From Lachnospiraceae bacterium (lineage in GTDB: Bacteria > Bacillota > Clostridia > Lachnospirales > Lachnospiraceae), in the NCBI GenBank assembly GCA_017441585.1, contig JAFRWW010000067.1, positions 62,001 to 126,000 of the forward strand: DNA of 64,000 bases, in the 5' to 3' direction. How positions within the stretch are numbered: position 1 is the stretch's first letter; each line of letters opens with the position of its first letter. The notes under the pieces were generated by a model. The model saw only the letters and a list, made by a program, of their open reading frames with translations. It made no database searches and was not told where the DNA came from. A program made the translations under genes and the position numbers. Shown one piece after another: positions 1-8,595 of the stretch.

Positions 1-1268
1 ACACCGTCAATATAATAACTGCCATCCGAATATAACAGACAGTGGTCAATGGTACCGTTAAACATATCCATACCGTTCGGAGCAAAAGAAGATGAATATA
101 CAGATAGCAAATCTGACATCACACCGCCAATTTCTTTTTCAAACATGTTATTCTTTTTTCCGGAAACGGAACCTCCGCCGCCTGTGTTGCCCTTACCATT
201 ATTATAAGACGTACATTTGCGTATTTCTATGGGAGCAGTATTATTGTTATCCGTAAAACCATGCCCCACATTATCAAAGGCCAGACAGTTCTTTATACGG
301 TTGGGTACTGCCCAGTCGGCACTTCCAAGTTTAAAACCGTTTCCATCACCTTCAGCTGTGGTGGTGCCGTCCGAAAGATATCCGTTTCCAAATGAAATAC
401 AGTTTAAAATAGTGCATGCTTCATTGGGGAAATTATCATCCTTTGCAAAAAGATCCCAACCGTCATCACTATTGCAATAGGCAATACAGCCGGAGAACAC
501 ATTTCCGCTTCCCAACTGGATCTTGGCAGCAAAACCGTCAGCATCCTCGCCGTATCTGGGACGGAAGTTATCACTGTTATCATGAGATGTGCAGTTCAAC
601 ACATAATTGTCATGTGCCCAGTCGACCTTTTTATCTCCGCCTCCACTGATCTGAAGGCCCGAATCACGATTAAATGCAAAGCGACATCTCTCTACTTTAT
701 TGTTGGAACCGCTGATCTGAAGTCCCACACCGGGAGCGTGATCTATCTCTATGTTTGAAATCACCCAGTAATTGGCCAGCAATCTTATTCCGTTATCTTT
801 TTTATACTGATCATTATCGGCATCCAACACTTCATGATTAGGATGAGCCGAAAAATCAAGCGTAACCTTTCCCACACCCGTCAGTTTGATAGGCTCTTCT
901 TCCGTGCCGGAAGTCTGTATCTTATATGTCTTGTCACAAACATAGTTTCCGGCAGGAATGCGAATCTCATCGCCGGGCAAGGCATCGCTTAATGCCATCT
1001 CCAGATTAATAGGGTCCGTCTTGGTACCGGCCGCATTTTCAGATGCAGTAGGGGTGGCATAGATCACATTGCCACCATTTGTTTCCGCCTTTTCCTGTCC
1101 ATCAAACGCTTCGCTCTCTGTCACGTCATAAAACATATCTTCAACAACAGCTTCTTCCGCCAGTGCCATAGCATCCGCATCCACGGCTTGTGACGCCATA
1201 GTCGGGCACACCGACGTGATTACCATCACCGCACTGAGGATGATTCCGTATAATTTCCTTTTCTTCAT
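1..1268 (-). CDS. Secreted pectate lyase-like protein (family PL9 type), 3' end missing
   Basis: The frame runs from an ATG at 1268, preceded by GGGAGAGG, to the window edge (about 422 codons), so the C-terminus is missing. Residues 1-26 form a signal peptide (lysines, hydrophobic core, cleavage near TMA-SQ), so the product is exported. From about residue 80 it shows right-handed beta-helix rungs with motifs typical of polysaccharide lyase family 9: SGSNNKVERC, DSGLQISGGG, a histidine-rich SHDNSDNFR stretch, ADGFAAKIQLGSGN, DDGWDLFAKDD, DGNGFKLGS and GHGFTDNNN. PL9 enzymes cleave pectate by calcium-dependent beta-elimination. It would degrade plant pectin outside the cell. The gene is last in line after glnS (45-bp gap) and may have its own promoter. 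Confidence 0.85.
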   Translation of the reverse strand, partial: MKKRKLYGIILSAVMVITSVCPTMASQAVDADAMALAEEAVVEDMFYDVTESEAFDGQEKAETNGGNVIYATPTASENAAGTKTDPINLEMALSDALPGDEIRIPAGNYVCDKTYKIQTSGTEEEPIKLTGVGKVTLDFSAHPNHEVLDADNDQYKKDNGIRLLANYWVISNIEIDHAPGVGLQISGSNNKVERCRFAFNRDSGLQISGGGDKKVDWAHDNYVLNCTSHDNSDNFRPRYGEDADGFAAKIQLGSGNVFSGCIAYCNSDDGWDLFAKDDNFPNEACTILNCISFGNGYLSDGTTTAEGDGNGFKLGSADWAVPNRIKNCLAFDNVGHGFTDNNNTAPIEIRKCTSYNNGKGNTGGGGSVSGKKNNMFEKEIGGVMSDLLSVYSSSFAPNGMDMFNGTIDHCLLYSDGSYYIDG

Positions 1269-1313
1269 CTTTAACCTCTCCCTTCTTTGGAAAATAATAA
1301 CCCGTAATCCATA

Positions 1314-3023
1314 TTATTTCGGCAGCTTGAACGAACTCTTGAGCGACACTATCCTGTTGAATACCAAAGCATCGTCCTTTGAATCATGACAGTCTACATT
1401 GAAAAAGCCCTGGCGCACGAACTGGAAGGCGTCAAAAGCCTTTGCCCCCTTAATGGCCGGCTCTATCATGCAGTTATCCATGATCTTTATCGAATCGGGA
1501 TTGATATTCATGGTGCCGTCCTCATTATAGACGCCCTTTTCCTCATCCACCAGATTCTCATACAGACGGACGGTGGCCCTGACTGCCTCCTTTGCAGGAA
1601 CCCAGTGAATGGTGCCCTTGACCTTTCTGGGCATCTCTTTTCCGGTGCCCTGCTTTGTCTCCGGATCATAGGTACAGTGTACTACAGTCACCTTTCCGTC
1701 TTCATCCTTTTCATAACCGGTGCAGGTGACAAAATAGGCGTTCATGAGTCTCACCTCATTGCCCACGAAGAGCCTGTAATACTTCTTCGGAGGCTCCTCC
1801 ATGAAATCATCCCTGTCAATATAGAGTTCTCTTTCAAAGGGAACCTGTCTTTCTCCCAGAGACTCGTTTTCCAGATTATTGGGGATGGTGAGCATCTCCG
1901 TCTGATCCTCAGGATAATTGTCTATCACCAGTTTGATGGGATCTATGGCAGCCATGAGCCTGGGCTTTTTAAGCTTCAGATCCTCCCTGACACAGTACTC
2001 CAGCATCGCGTAATCAGAGGATGCCTGGGACTTTGAAATACCGGACAGTTCTATGAACATACGGATAGACTCAGGGGTAAAACCTCTCCTTCTAAGAGCC
2101 GCTATGGACACCAGCCTGGGATCATCCCAGCCGTCCACGATACCATCCTCCACCAGTTTTTTGATATATCTCTTTCCCGTCACCACATTGGTGAGGTAGA
2201 GCTTTGCAAACTCTATCTGTCTGGGAGGATTCTCGAATTCCAACTCCCTGACCACCCAGTCATACAGCGGCCTGTGATCCTCAAACTCCAGAGTACAGAT
2301 GGAATGGGTGATACCCTCTATGGCATCCTCCACGGGATGGGCATAGTCATACATGGGATAGATGCACCACTTATCGCCCGTATTGTGATGTGTCATATGA
2401 GCCACCCTGTAGATCACGGGGTCCCTCATGTTTATATTAGGTGAGGCCATATCGATCTTTGCACGAAGCACCATGGCGCCGTCCTCCACCTCTCCGTTTT
2501 TCATGGACTCGAACAGGCGCAGATTATCCTCTATACTCCTGTCCCTGTCGGGATCGTTGGTGCCGGGCTCATTAAAGGAGCCACGCGTAGCGCTTATCTG
2601 CTCAGCACTCAGGGTAGACACATAGGCCTTTCCCTTTTTGATGAGTTTTATCGCGCCTTCATACATCTGGTCAAAATAATCGGAGGCAAAGAACACCTCG
2701 CCTCGAAAATCCGCTCCCAGCCATTCCACATCTTTTTTGATGGACTCCACGAATTCCTGCTTTTCCTTGGTGGGATTGGTATCATCAAATCTTAAATTAA
2801 ACTTTCCGCCATACTCCTTTGCCAGTGAACTATTCAAGATGATGGACTTTGCATGTCCGATATGCAGATAACCGTTAGGCTCCGGAGGGAATCTGGTGCA
2901 CACATGATCGTACACGCCCTCCTTAAGATCCTTATCTATCTCTCTTTGAATGAAATGACGTGAAACCACTTCACCGCCCTTTTCATCCTGCTGTGCATTG
3001 TCCTTAGTTTCCATATTGTCCAT
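1314..3023 (-). CDS. glnS: Glutamine--tRNA ligase
   Basis: The 569-aa protein charges tRNA-Gln with glutamine in the cytoplasm. It has the class I Rossmann HIGH motif (YLHIGHAKS, residues about 52-60), the FDDTNP segment, WDDPR and a beta-barrel anticodon-binding domain to the end. The ATG at 3023 is preferred over an in-frame ATG 15 bases upstream because AAGGAG sits 5 bases before it. Where Escherichia coli GlnRS has the VMSKR signature (KMSKS loop), this protein reads VVTGKR, an unusual loop; I believe relatives share it but cannot check. Many Clostridia make Gln-tRNA only through GatCAB, so a direct GlnRS is informative for lineage. The upstream 70 bp contain part of the dispersed intergenic repeat seen elsewhere in the window. 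Confidence 0.95.
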   Translation of the reverse strand: MDNMETKDNAQQDEKGGEVVSRHFIQREIDKDLKEGVYDHVCTRFPPEPNGYLHIGHAKSIILNSSLAKEYGGKFNLRFDDTNPTKEKQEFVESIKKDVEWLGADFRGEVFFASDYFDQMYEGAIKLIKKGKAYVSTLSAEQISATRGSFNEPGTNDPDRDRSIEDNLRLFESMKNGEVEDGAMVLRAKIDMASPNINMRDPVIYRVAHMTHHNTGDKWCIYPMYDYAHPVEDAIEGITHSICTLEFEDHRPLYDWVVRELEFENPPRQIEFAKLYLTNVVTGKRYIKKLVEDGIVDGWDDPRLVSIAALRRRGFTPESIRMFIELSGISKSQASSDYAMLEYCVREDLKLKKPRLMAAIDPIKLVIDNYPEDQTEMLTIPNNLENESLGERQVPFERELYIDRDDFMEEPPKKYYRLFVGNEVRLMNAYFVTCTGYEKDEDGKVTVVHCTYDPETKQGTGKEMPRKVKGTIHWVPAKEAVRATVRLYENLVDEEKGVYNEDGTMNINPDSIKIMDNCMIEPAIKGAKAFDAFQFVRQGFFNVDCHDSKDDALVFNRIVSLKSSFKLPK

Positions 3024-3094
3024 TATCTCTCCTTCCATAATTTAGATTCGTCCTCACTTCGTTCCTCTTAAATAACAATATCAAAGTCCCCTTG

Positions 3095-3871
3095 TCATTT
3101 CTTCGCATGTTTTTCATATGACCTGAAAAACATCTCCAATTCTTCATACTGCTTCCTGATATCCATCATCGCATCGGCGCTTCCACCGTTATCCGGATGA
3201 TGTATCTTCACCAGTTCCTTATATCTTTTCTTCAGTTCCTCCATGCTCCTTACTCCGTCAAAATAACCGGAGGGCATGATCTTCTGTGTATTTCCCTTAT
3301 AGACATTTCCCGAAGAAGCGCCTTGAGTCCTGTTCCACTTTTCCCTTCGCTCTTCAGCTTCTTTCCTGTCCTGTTTTTCCTTATTGCGTCTTTTCTCTTC
3401 CTCCTGACGGCGGCGCTCATACTCCTTTTCCCTGGCCTGCCTTAAGATACGCTCTTCCTGTCTCCTCAGTTTCTCTTCCTGTCGCTTGGCCTCATTCCTG
3501 CGCTTTATCTCAGCCCTGGCCAGCCTCGCTTCCCGTTCAAGAGCCTGTCTGGTCTGATCATCCACCACCTCTTCCCGGTCGGCATCATCAGTCTCTTCCA
3601 AAACCTCCTCATCCCCGGTAATATCCACGGGATGTCTTTTTTCCCATTCGATCAAAAAATGCAATATAGGCAAAAATCCAAGGGTCACTCCTAAAAAAAC
3701 AAGAAACCAGGCCACGGCCCAGCCTCTTCCCAAAAGCCCAACCACCAGTCCCGAAAAGACGAAAAGGACAGCCATGATACTGATGATAAGATATATATTT
3801 TCACCAAGTCTTCTGTACATCCTCCCGTCAAGCCGGGACAGTAATCTGTTTTCACTAAGCCTTAATCTCAT
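3095..3871 (-). CDS. Membrane protein with C-terminal J domain
   Basis: 258 aa. Residues about 25-75 contain two hydrophobic segments joined by a short loop, predicted to span the membrane. Residues about 95-185 are an arginine/glutamate-rich coiled coil (repeated RRQEEE-like heptads). The C-terminal 60 residues form a short J domain with KRYKELVKIHHPDNGG, which carries the HPD tripeptide that stimulates Hsp70 (DnaK) ATPase. There is no G/F or zinc-finger region, so it is a class C (type III) J protein that would recruit DnaK to the membrane. The start lies 4 bases after the rfbD stop, so it is probably translated from the glmS-rfbD transcript. Substrate unknown. Confidence 0.75.
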   Translation of the reverse strand: MRLRLSENRLLSRLDGRMYRRLGENIYLIISIMAVLFVFSGLVVGLLGRGWAVAWFLVFLGVTLGFLPILHFLIEWEKRHPVDITGDEEVLEETDDADREEVVDDQTRQALEREARLARAEIKRRNEAKRQEEKLRRQEERILRQAREKEYERRRQEEEKRRNKEKQDRKEAEERREKWNRTQGASSGNVYKGNTQKIMPSGYFDGVRSMEELKKRYKELVKIHHPDNGGSADAMMDIRKQYEELEMFFRSYEKHAKK

Positions 3872-3875
3872 CCGT

Positions 3876-4790
3876 TCACAGATCCGCTTCTTTCAAATAT
3901 CTGGCCACCGCATCCTGCCATATGGGAAGTGGCGTAAAGCCGGACTCCTTAAGCTTTGACTTGTCAAGCCTGCTGTTAAACGGCCTTGCCGCCTTTGACA
4001 GACCATACTCTGCCGTAGTGACCGGCGTCACCTTCGTGGACAGTCCGTACTGTTTATAAAACTCCACGCAGAAATCATACCAGCTGATATATCCGCCCTC
4101 ATTGGTAGCATGATAATAGCCATACTTTTCCGTCTCATTCATGTCGGCCAAAAGCACCGCCAGATCCGGCGTATATGTGGGTGTACCGATCTGATCATTC
4201 ACCACCCTGACTTCATCGTGAGTCTTGCCCACCTTTATCATGGTCTTTATAAAATTATTACCCGACAGCCCGAACACCCAGGCTATCCTGACTATGAAGT
4301 ATTTATCCAAAGTATTTGCGACAGCCAGCTCACCGTCCAGTTTGGTCTGACCGTACACATTAAGAGGCTTATAATCCTTGCAGTCCGGCTCCCAGGGCTT
4401 ATCCCCCTGACCGTCAAATACATAATCCGTGCTGATATAGGTCATCTTTGCGTCTATGGCCTTTACGGCATCGGCTATATTCTGAGTGCCGCCCGCGTTG
4501 ATGGCCGCCACCTTATCCCTCTTATCCTCATCCTCGGCAGCATCCACTGCAGTCCATGCGGCGCAGTGGATGACAGCATCAGGAGACTGTTCTTTTATGA
4601 CGGACATCACCTTTTCCCTGTCGGTTATGTCAAGACTCACATAGGGCATGGAAACCACCGCAGATCCGTCCATGGCCCCGCTATACTGTGCAGGCAGATC
4701 GGACCCTACAGCCTCATGGCCCCTTTTATGCAGTTCATTCATCACATCATGGCCCAACTGGCCGTTTACACCCGTAACAAAAAATTTCAT
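3876..4790 (-). CDS. rfbD: dTDP-4-dehydrorhamnose reductase (RmlD/RfbD family)
   Basis: 304 aa, the usual length for the family. The N-terminal nucleotide-binding motif is GVNGQLG (residues 7-13) and the catalytic YxxxK of short-chain dehydrogenases is in NVYGQTKLDGE, followed by the family-typical RIAWVFG segment. RmlD reduces dTDP-4-keto-rhamnose to dTDP-L-rhamnose with NAD(P)H for cell-surface polysaccharide. The rmlA, B and C genes are not in the window; its neighbours are glmS (6 bp upstream) and the J-domain protein (4 bp downstream), so it sits in a cell-envelope precursor operon. GGAG precedes the ATG by 9 bases. A related sugar-nucleotide reductase role is possible. Confidence 0.9.
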   Translation of the reverse strand: MKFFVTGVNGQLGHDVMNELHKRGHEAVGSDLPAQYSGAMDGSAVVSMPYVSLDITDREKVMSVIKEQSPDAVIHCAAWTAVDAAEDEDKRDKVAAINAGGTQNIADAVKAIDAKMTYISTDYVFDGQGDKPWEPDCKDYKPLNVYGQTKLDGELAVANTLDKYFIVRIAWVFGLSGNNFIKTMIKVGKTHDEVRVVNDQIGTPTYTPDLAVLLADMNETEKYGYYHATNEGGYISWYDFCVEFYKQYGLSTKVTPVTTAEYGLSKAARPFNSRLDKSKLKESGFTPLPIWQDAVARYLKEADL

Positions 4791-4796
4791 CTCAAA

Positions 4797-6668
4797 TCAC
4801 TCCACAGTAACTGACTTTGCAAGGTTTCTGGGCTTGTCCACATCCAGACCCTTTGCCACCGACACATAATATCCCAGAAGCTGAAGCGGTATCACGGCCA
4901 GCGATCCGATAAAGTGCTCATCGGCCTTAGGCACATAAGTCACAAAATCCGCGGTATCCTCAGCCTCATATTTTCCGTAAGGAGCCACGCCCATAAGATA
5001 TGCGCCCCTTGACTTACACTCTGCCATATTGCTCACGGTCTTTTCAAAGAGATCCGGCTGGGTCAGCACACCGATGACCAGAGTACCGTTTTCAATAAGG
5101 CTTATGGTCCCGTGCTTTAACTCACCTGCAGCGTAAGCCTCTGAATGTATATAGCTGATCTCCTTAAGCTTAAGAGACCCTTCCAGACAGATTGCGTAAT
5201 CTATTCCTCTTCCGATAAAGAACACATCATGGGCATTTGCATACTTTGACGCGAACCACTGTATCCTCTCCTTATCATCCAGTATCTTCCTGATCTTATC
5301 CGGTATGGCCCGAAGTTCGCCTACATAGTAATCATATTTTTCCTCGTCCACGAGACCTCTCGTGCGGCCGAATTCCAGTGCCAGACAGTAAGCCGCGATG
5401 AGCTGCGTGCTGTAAGCCTTTGTGGTAGCCACCGATATCTCGGGGCCTGCCATGGTATAGAACACACTGTCCGCTTCACGGGCGATGCTGCTGCCCCTGA
5501 CATTTACGATGGCCAAAGTCTTTATGCCCTTATCCTTAGTCTCCCTCAATGCCGCCAGGGTATCAGCAGTCTCACCGGACTGACTTATGAGTATCACCAG
5601 AGCGTTGGGGTCAAGCGGAGTCTTCCTGTACCTGAATTCAGAGGCCAGTTCCACCCTCACGGGGATGCCGGCCAGTTCTTCGATCACATACTGTGCGGCC
5701 ATTCCCACATGCCATGCGCTGCCGCAGGCCACCATGTAGATACGGCTGAAATTGGAGATCTCTTCCTTCGTCAGATTAAGTGATGCAAGATCCACCCTGT
5801 CGTCATCTCCCAAAATGGAATTCAGGGTATCGGTCACAGCCTGGGGCTGCTCATGTATCTCCTTCATCATGAAATGCTCGAAGCCGCCCTTTTCAGCCGA
5901 CTGCGCATCCCAGGTGATCTCTACGGGTTCTTTTTGTACCTCATCACCGTCCAGATTATAAAAATGTGCCTCACCGGGAGTGAGCTTTGCAAACTCCAGA
6001 TTATCTATGTAATATACGCTGCGGGTATATTTTAAGATAGCGGGCACATCGGAGGCCACATAGGTCTCACCATCGGCTATGCCTATGATCATTGGAGAAT
6101 CTTTTCTGGCCACCCAGATCTCTCCGGGATAATCCTTAAACATAAGCTCCAGCGCATAGCTTCCGCGCACGCGGACCATGGTCTTGGCGATAGCATCAAT
6201 GGGCCCCAACTGATACTTTTTGTAATAATAATCCACCAGCTTGATGACCACCTCTGTATCGGTCTGGCTGTAAAATCTGTAATCATGACGCTCTAGCTTC
6301 GAACGCAGCTCCGTAAAGTTTTCTATGATACCGTTGTGGACGCCCACTACCTCGGACTCCACCTCGCCGGACCCGGTTCCGGTACAGTTACCGCTCACAT
6401 GGGGGTGGGCATTGGTCTGATTGGGCTCTCCGTGTGTGGCCCATCTGGTATGACCTATACCGCATGTGCCGGGAAGGGCATTTCCGTTATCAGTCTTTTC
6501 AGACAAAACTTTAAGCTTGCCGGAAGCCTTCACCACTTCCGCCAGTTTATCGCCATCCCTGACTGCCAGTCCCGCAGAATCATATCCTCTGTATTCAAGC
6601 TTTGAAAGTCCGTCCAAAAGAATAGGTCCTGCCTGTCTTTTTCCTGTAAATCCTACTATTCCGCACAT
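4797..6668 (-). CDS. glmS: Glutamine--fructose-6-phosphate aminotransferase (isomerizing)
   Basis: 623 aa. It makes glucosamine-6-phosphate from fructose-6-phosphate and glutamine, the first step toward UDP-GlcNAc for peptidoglycan. The N-terminal glutaminase domain starts MCGIVGF with the nucleophilic Cys immediately after Met, followed by YRGYDSAG and GIGHTRWATHG; two SIS isomerase domains follow (VACGSAWHVG, ISQSGETADT, GRGIDYAICLEGSLKLKEISYIH). The C-terminus PRNLAKSVTVE is the family's canonical ending. The start has AGAGGAG 8 bases upstream. The 31-bp space to the upstream small ORF leaves no room for a glmS ribozyme, so the ribozyme control known from many Firmicutes is not seen here. 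Confidence 0.97.
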   Translation of the reverse strand: MCGIVGFTGKRQAGPILLDGLSKLEYRGYDSAGLAVRDGDKLAEVVKASGKLKVLSEKTDNGNALPGTCGIGHTRWATHGEPNQTNAHPHVSGNCTGTGSGEVESEVVGVHNGIIENFTELRSKLERHDYRFYSQTDTEVVIKLVDYYYKKYQLGPIDAIAKTMVRVRGSYALELMFKDYPGEIWVARKDSPMIIGIADGETYVASDVPAILKYTRSVYYIDNLEFAKLTPGEAHFYNLDGDEVQKEPVEITWDAQSAEKGGFEHFMMKEIHEQPQAVTDTLNSILGDDDRVDLASLNLTKEEISNFSRIYMVACGSAWHVGMAAQYVIEELAGIPVRVELASEFRYRKTPLDPNALVILISQSGETADTLAALRETKDKGIKTLAIVNVRGSSIAREADSVFYTMAGPEISVATTKAYSTQLIAAYCLALEFGRTRGLVDEEKYDYYVGELRAIPDKIRKILDDKERIQWFASKYANAHDVFFIGRGIDYAICLEGSLKLKEISYIHSEAYAAGELKHGTISLIENGTLVIGVLTQPDLFEKTVSNMAECKSRGAYLMGVAPYGKYEAEDTADFVTYVPKADEHFIGSLAVIPLQLLGYYVSVAKGLDVDKPRNLAKSVTVE

Positions 6669-6699
6669 AATTTATTCTCCTCTTAAGATGCAAATTGAT

Positions 6700-6891
6700 T
6701 CAGCACAGATACCCACAGGATAATAGTTCTTCCCTGCCTGCCTTGAATTCATTTTTGCCGTCCTGGTCGGTTATGGTATACTCCTCTTCGCTCTCTCTCA
6801 CGGCGTTATAATAAACATCCTTTTCCACGTGGCCCATGAAAAGTTCCTTGGTCTGTACGCAGAAAAACCTCTGCTGCTTTTTTTTGATCAT
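6700..6891 (-). CDS. Small conserved-looking ORF (63 aa), function unknown
   Basis: The ATG at 6891 is chosen because AGGAG lies 7 bases upstream; an earlier in-frame start at 6939 lacks a ribosome binding site and would begin at the promoter. The protein is charged, starts MIKKKQQRFF, has two to three cysteines and no obvious membrane segment or motif. It is the first gene after the promoter at 6954-6982 and lies 31 bp upstream of glmS, so it is probably co-transcribed with glmS, rfbD and the J-domain gene. I do not recognise it. Confidence 0.55.
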   Translation of the reverse strand: MIKKKQQRFFCVQTKELFMGHVEKDVYYNAVRESEEEYTITDQDGKNEFKAGREELLSCGYLC

Positions 6892-6953
6892 ATACGACTC
6901 CTGTTTTCTGTTTTTAAAACTGCACGCATGCGCATTCATGCATGTAGCTTGAT

Positions 6954-6982
6954 ATTATATCATCATTCCGGATAAATCTCAA
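6954..6982 (-). promoter_or_regulatory. Sigma-A-type promoter for the small ORF-glmS operon
   Basis: On the minus strand, TTGAGA (6977-6982) is followed after exactly 17 bases by a perfect TATAAT (6954-6959). Transcription would begin near 6947, giving a short leader of about 55 bases before the ATG at 6891. No riboswitch or ribozyme would fit in that leader. Confidence 0.75.
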
Positions 6983-7086
6983 ATCTCAGCCTGCCACTGC
7001 CTGAATTTCACTGTTTTTTGCAAATATACAGGTAAATCACCCATCCTGCACTACATGCAGATTATAGTCCGGACAACATCCCATAT

Positions 7087-8595
7087 CTATACGTATAACT
7101 CCATATCCGAAAACAGCTCATATATTTCCGGATTTATCCGCTCAAAGGTCTGATATATCTCGGATGAGAAATGCATGACACTCTGTATGGAGGGTCTGAA
7201 GGTCTCCCAGTTCTCCTCTGCCACGGAGGGCTTGCCTGTTCTGACAAAATCGATGAAAGCACCGTGGAGTGCCTCCGACAGACGCTTATATCTCCCGCGT
7301 TTTATATCGCGCATATAAGGCAGCGCATATATTCCCTCCGTAGTCCCCAGCGCCGGGCAGATATCCATGGTGTGGGTAGCGCCCAGCCCCAGCATTCTGG
7401 ACAAGGGCGTCTCATATTCAAATCTGTACATATAAGTATTTTCATTATATTCACTCTGGGCGATGGCCATCTTCATGGTATCTGCCCAGAAAAGCCGGTC
7501 ACGGTTTATGGCCCTGACGGCCTTTTTTTCTCCGAGATTGCTGTATATCCTGTGGAAATCCTTTTTCTTATGGGCATAACCCGTGGCCCTTAGCATTTCG
7601 TCCACATCTTCCCAGCTCATGCAGCACAAGCGCAAAAACCAGAACAGGGCGCCCTCGTCGGCACAGGTTCCGAACATACAGCTCACGTCCCTGCTCTCAC
7701 CGCGCTTTATGAAATCCAGCGGTTTATGCGGTATGAGATCATCTATTACAGGACCGGGAGAAACAGTACCGGGGGTATCCGTATCTGCCCCCGTAAATAT
7801 GACCTCACACCCTTTTTTCAGTTCATCCACAGACAGTTCCCGAAGCTTTGCGACCTCACTCTTATCGATGCCCAGAGTCTTTAAATATCTCTCACGGTAT
7901 ATGGACTGGAGCCTGTCCGTAGTCACATTTGACAAAACAGGACTCATCATAACAGCCCTGTGAAAATATCCCCTGACCGAAGGAGCGGCCATCAAAGCAG
8001 CCACTGCGCTTCCTCCTGCGGATTCTCCGCACAGGGTCACACGCTCCGGATCACCTCCGAAGGACGCTATATTTTCATGGATCCACTTAAGGGCAAGGAT
8101 CATATCCGACACGCCGCAATTAGACTCAAAGGAAGGATCCAGCATGGAAAAATCATAAAAGCCCAGAACCCCCAGACGGTAATTGAATGAGACAGCCACT
8201 ACTCCGTCTTTTGAAAAGGCATCCAGCTGCACATCCTTTGCCCCGCTGTCTCCGGCGTGAAAAGATCCGCCGAAAATATAAACAAAGACAGGTGCCTTTA
8301 TGGCACCCTTAAAAGACCAGACGTTGAGCGTCAGGCAATCCTCACTCTGAACAGAACCTATACCCTTGTCCATCAACTCACCGAACCTGCCTCCCGCCAT
8401 CTGCACGGGGGCGGCCTTATGACGGTCACATACTATAACCTCATCTCTTTTTTTATAGCTTACGGCACGCTTAAAACGTAAACTTCCGACAGGTGGCTCG
8501 GCATAAGGTATGCCGAGCCACTTTAAATACTTACCCTCAGTGTCAGATGCCACACCCCGTACTGTCCCGGATGTAGTCTCTATATCAACATTCAT
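7087..8595 (-). CDS. Type B carboxylesterase (alpha/beta hydrolase)
   Basis: 502 aa, the normal size for the carboxylesterase/para-nitrobenzyl esterase family. It shows the family start GTVRGV, the EDCLTLNV motif, oxyanion-hole FGGSFHAGD and the nucleophile elbow GESAGG with Ser at about residue 192; the histidine motif is probably GATHTMD. There is no signal peptide, so it is cytoplasmic. Its ATG overlaps the stop of the upstream 1197-aa adenylation/condensation protein by 4 bases (ATGA), which implies translational coupling and a shared pathway. In that context it could hydrolyse or release an acyl or peptidyl product, in the manner of a stand-alone thioesterase; that is inference. Confidence 0.88.
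   Translation of the reverse strand: MNVDIETTSGTVRGVASDTEGKYLKWLGIPYAEPPVGSLRFKRAVSYKKRDEVIVCDRHKAAPVQMAGGRFGELMDKGIGSVQSEDCLTLNVWSFKGAIKAPVFVYIFGGSFHAGDSGAKDVQLDAFSKDGVVAVSFNYRLGVLGFYDFSMLDPSFESNCGVSDMILALKWIHENIASFGGDPERVTLCGESAGGSAVAALMAAPSVRGYFHRAVMMSPVLSNVTTDRLQSIYRERYLKTLGIDKSEVAKLRELSVDELKKGCEVIFTGADTDTPGTVSPGPVIDDLIPHKPLDFIKRGESRDVSCMFGTCADEGALFWFLRLCCMSWEDVDEMLRATGYAHKKKDFHRIYSNLGEKKAVRAINRDRLFWADTMKMAIAQSEYNENTYMYRFEYETPLSRMLGLGATHTMDICPALGTTEGIYALPYMRDIKRGRYKRLSEALHGAFIDFVRTGKPSVAEENWETFRPSIQSVMHFSSEIYQTFERINPEIYELFSDMELYV

Noticed and set aside
6669..6699. glmS ribozyme
   Set aside because: Only 31 bases lie between the upstream ORF and glmS, and the operon leader is about 55 bases; there is no room for the ribozyme core.
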